Shown here one piece after another: positions 62,450-64,000 of a DNA stretch of 64,000 bases (positions are counted from its first letter, which is position 1; each line of letters starts with the position of its first letter). Source of the DNA: Natribaculum breve (GTDB lineage Archaea; Halobacteriota; Halobacteria; Halobacteriales; Natrialbaceae). The stretch covers positions 1,922,001 to 1,986,000 of the forward strand of contig NZ_CP095390.1 of NCBI RefSeq assembly GCF_023008585.1. The letters run 5' to 3'. The notes under the pieces were generated by a model that did no database searches, was not told where the DNA came from, and saw only the letters and a list, made by a program, of their open reading frames with translations. The translations under genes were made by a program, and so were the position numbers.

Positions 62450-63946
62450 GTGACCAGAGAACGAACGTCTACCCGACGATTCGGTCGACGACGGTATCTC
62501 ACGAGCGCCGCCGTCGGGATCGGTGCCGCGCTCTCAGTTACCGGGTCGGCCACCGCCTGGAGCGTCGAAGACCAGTACCGGACGGTCGTCGACGTCGTCG
62601 AGGCGGGCGCAGACGACGGCGGAGCGGAGTCGATCACGCCCGTGGTTCGAGAGTATGCCGGCGACGACACCTTGCTTCGATTCCCACCGGGACGGTACTA
62701 CGTCGACGAGCAGTTTCGACTGACGGACTTCGAGAACGTCGGGTTCGTCGGCGACGACGCGACGCTGGTTCCGGCGGCCTACGGCGACTTCGCGGGGCCA
62801 CAGTACCGGCTGTTCCGGCTCGGTACCAGCTACGCACCCGGACGGGACCTTCGCTTCGAGGGGTTCCACGTCGACCAGACCGCACCGAACACGGGGATTC
62901 GCGTCCTCGACGCCGTCGTCACGGACTGCCTCGTCGTGAAGGACGTCTACGTCCACGGCGTCCACGACAGCGGCACGTGGGGACCGGGGCGGTTCGACGT
63001 CGTCGACGCCGGTGGACACGGCCTCGTCGAACGGTTCCGGGCGTTCGACGGCGGCGACCACGTCGACGAGACGCCCAACGCCGGAAACATGTGGCGCGGG
63101 CCGACGGGGATCAGCGTCGACGAACACCACCGCGGAACGATCGTCTTCGAGGACTGCGTCCTGGGCGGCTTTCCCGACAACGGCCTGTACGTCTCGAGCG
63201 AGACCGGTCGGAGCATCGTCGACGGCGGCTGGTTCGAAAACAGCACCACCGGCTCGATCCGCATCGGCGGACGAAGGGGAACGATCCGGAACGCGACGGT
63301 CGTCGTCGACAGCAACCCGGATCGACTGGTGCGTCAACACCCCATCCGCCTCGACTCCGGCAGGGTCGACCTCGAGAGCGTCGACCTTCGACTGCCACGG
63401 CCCAACGGCGACGCGATCAGGGTGACGAACGACGTCGAGGAGGCGTCGATCGCAGACTCGAGTATCGCGATCGGTCCCGTTCCGAGTTCGGGAATTCGGA
63501 TCGACCCCGCGGCGGGACCGACGTACGTCGAGGACGTGGACGTCGCGATCGACGGAAGTGCCAACGCGATTCGGATCCTCGGGCGCGACGCCGGGACCGT
63601 CGGCGTCCAGGACGTCCGGATCACCGGCGACGCGGGCGGGTCGCCGATGCGTCACGCGATCTACTGCGAACGGAACGGCTGTCAGTTCCGAGGGCTCTCC
63701 GTCGACCAGCCTGGGGCGGGGAAACGCCGCGGCATCGAACTCCGCGGCGACGACGCGTTCCTGTACGACAGCACGCTCGAGACGAGCGACGTCCCGATCG
63801 TCGTCAACGGCGCGACCGGCGTCTGGATCGAAGACTGCACCGCGCGCTCGTACGACGGCGACCGGGCGATTCGCATCACCGCCGACTCGGGAACCGTTCG
63901 GCTCAAAGACGACACGTTCCCTGGCGGCGTCAGCGACGCGCGCTGA
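62450..63946 (+). CDS. Tat-exported right-handed beta-helix protein (paralogue)
   Basis: 498 residues, GTG start. Signal STRRFGRRRYLTSAAVGIGA, then mature beta-helix closely related to 56923-58566: VVDVVEAGADD, FRLTDFENVGFVGDDATLVP, GPQYRLFRLGTSYAPGRDLR, HDSGTWGPG. The two paralogues bracket the flippase and the deacetylase-like lipoprotein. TATA-like ATATAAG about 30 nt upstream of the GTG. Function inferred to be at the cell surface. Confidence 0.87.
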   Translation: MTRERTSTRRFGRRRYLTSAAVGIGAALSVTGSATAWSVEDQYRTVVDVVEAGADDGGAESITPVVREYAGDDTLLRFPPGRYYVDEQFRLTDFENVGFVGDDATLVPAAYGDFAGPQYRLFRLGTSYAPGRDLRFEGFHVDQTAPNTGIRVLDAVVTDCLVVKDVYVHGVHDSGTWGPGRFDVVDAGGHGLVERFRAFDGGDHVDETPNAGNMWRGPTGISVDEHHRGTIVFEDCVLGGFPDNGLYVSSETGRSIVDGGWFENSTTGSIRIGGRRGTIRNATVVVDSNPDRLVRQHPIRLDSGRVDLESVDLRLPRPNGDAIRVTNDVEEASIADSSIAIGPVPSSGIRIDPAAGPTYVEDVDVAIDGSANAIRILGRDAGTVGVQDVRITGDAGGSPMRHAIYCERNGCQFRGLSVDQPGAGKRRGIELRGDDAFLYDSTLETSDVPIVVNGATGVWIEDCTARSYDGDRAIRITADSGTVRLKDDTFPGGVSDAR

Positions 63947-64000
63947 CGGACGTCCTCGTGGTGTGGAGCGGCTTATCGAATCGATAATAATGGGACGGGA

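Overview
The window is a contiguous stretch of a haloarchaeal chromosome. Evidence for this: high G+C, very acidic proteins (Asp/Glu-rich everywhere), many genes whose start codon lies 25-30 nt after a TATA-like box (leaderless transcripts), archaeal information-processing genes (PriL, PCNA, thermosome, Rio1, eIF1/SUI1, archaeal LeuRS and PheRS, MC1), two TatC proteins including the double TatCt typical of Halobacteria, and DUF families known mainly from Halobacteria. The heavy use of CTCGAG in coding DNA suggests the Natrialbales, but that is inference. No rRNA, tRNA or CRISPR array was found.

Layout. 1-6 kb: a partial copper amine oxidase, a minus-strand hisH / NUDIX / DUF1152 run, and a run of small acidic protein / DUF99 / uracil-DNA glycosylase. 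6-9.5 kb: pheS-pheT preceded by a previously unlisted 26-codon Phe-rich leader ORF. 9.6-10.2 kb: a non-autonomous IS200/IS605-like relict. 10-14 kb: MC1 chromatin protein, pheA, bcp, hsp20 and two convergent DUF7344-type regulators. 14-26 kb: leuS, a membrane protein/DUF2071 pair, an AlaDH/OCD-family enzyme, thermosome, KH protein, a BASS transporter flanked by a duplicated gene fragment, a phosphodiesterase, and trpS preceded by a 25-codon leader ORF with Trp codons. 26-44 kb: housekeeping and DNA repair (rio1, ligA, ArsA-type ATPase, ABC exporter, geranylgeranyl reductase-like protein, FNT-Usp-Usp fusion, uvrC, eIF1, priL, PCNA, rlmE). 44.5-48 kb: divergent tatCt and tatCo. 48-56 kb: larE, a second IS605-like relict, small hypotheticals, an orphan SagB-type protein, a DUF192 lipoprotein and a MutS-related protein. 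56-64 kb: a cell-surface cluster with a Bat-type regulator, two paralogous Tat-exported beta-helix proteins, a flippase and a deacetylase-like lipoprotein.

Most notable. Two unlinked aminoacyl-tRNA synthetase genes (pheS and trpS) each start transcription at a predicted leaderless mini-ORF. Each mini-ORF contains codons for the cognate amino acid (one Phe plus three consecutive Phe; two Trp in three codons) next to or inside a perfect 9-10 bp stem. This looks like an archaeal form of ribosome-mediated attenuation of synthetase genes. Second, long imperfect palindromes recur through the window, and at least six of them begin exactly at a gene's TGA stop codon with TGATA(A/C). They may be 3'-end processing or termination elements, or small mobile palindromes.

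All calls come from reading the sequence and its translations; no database search was run, and DUF numbers are from memory.
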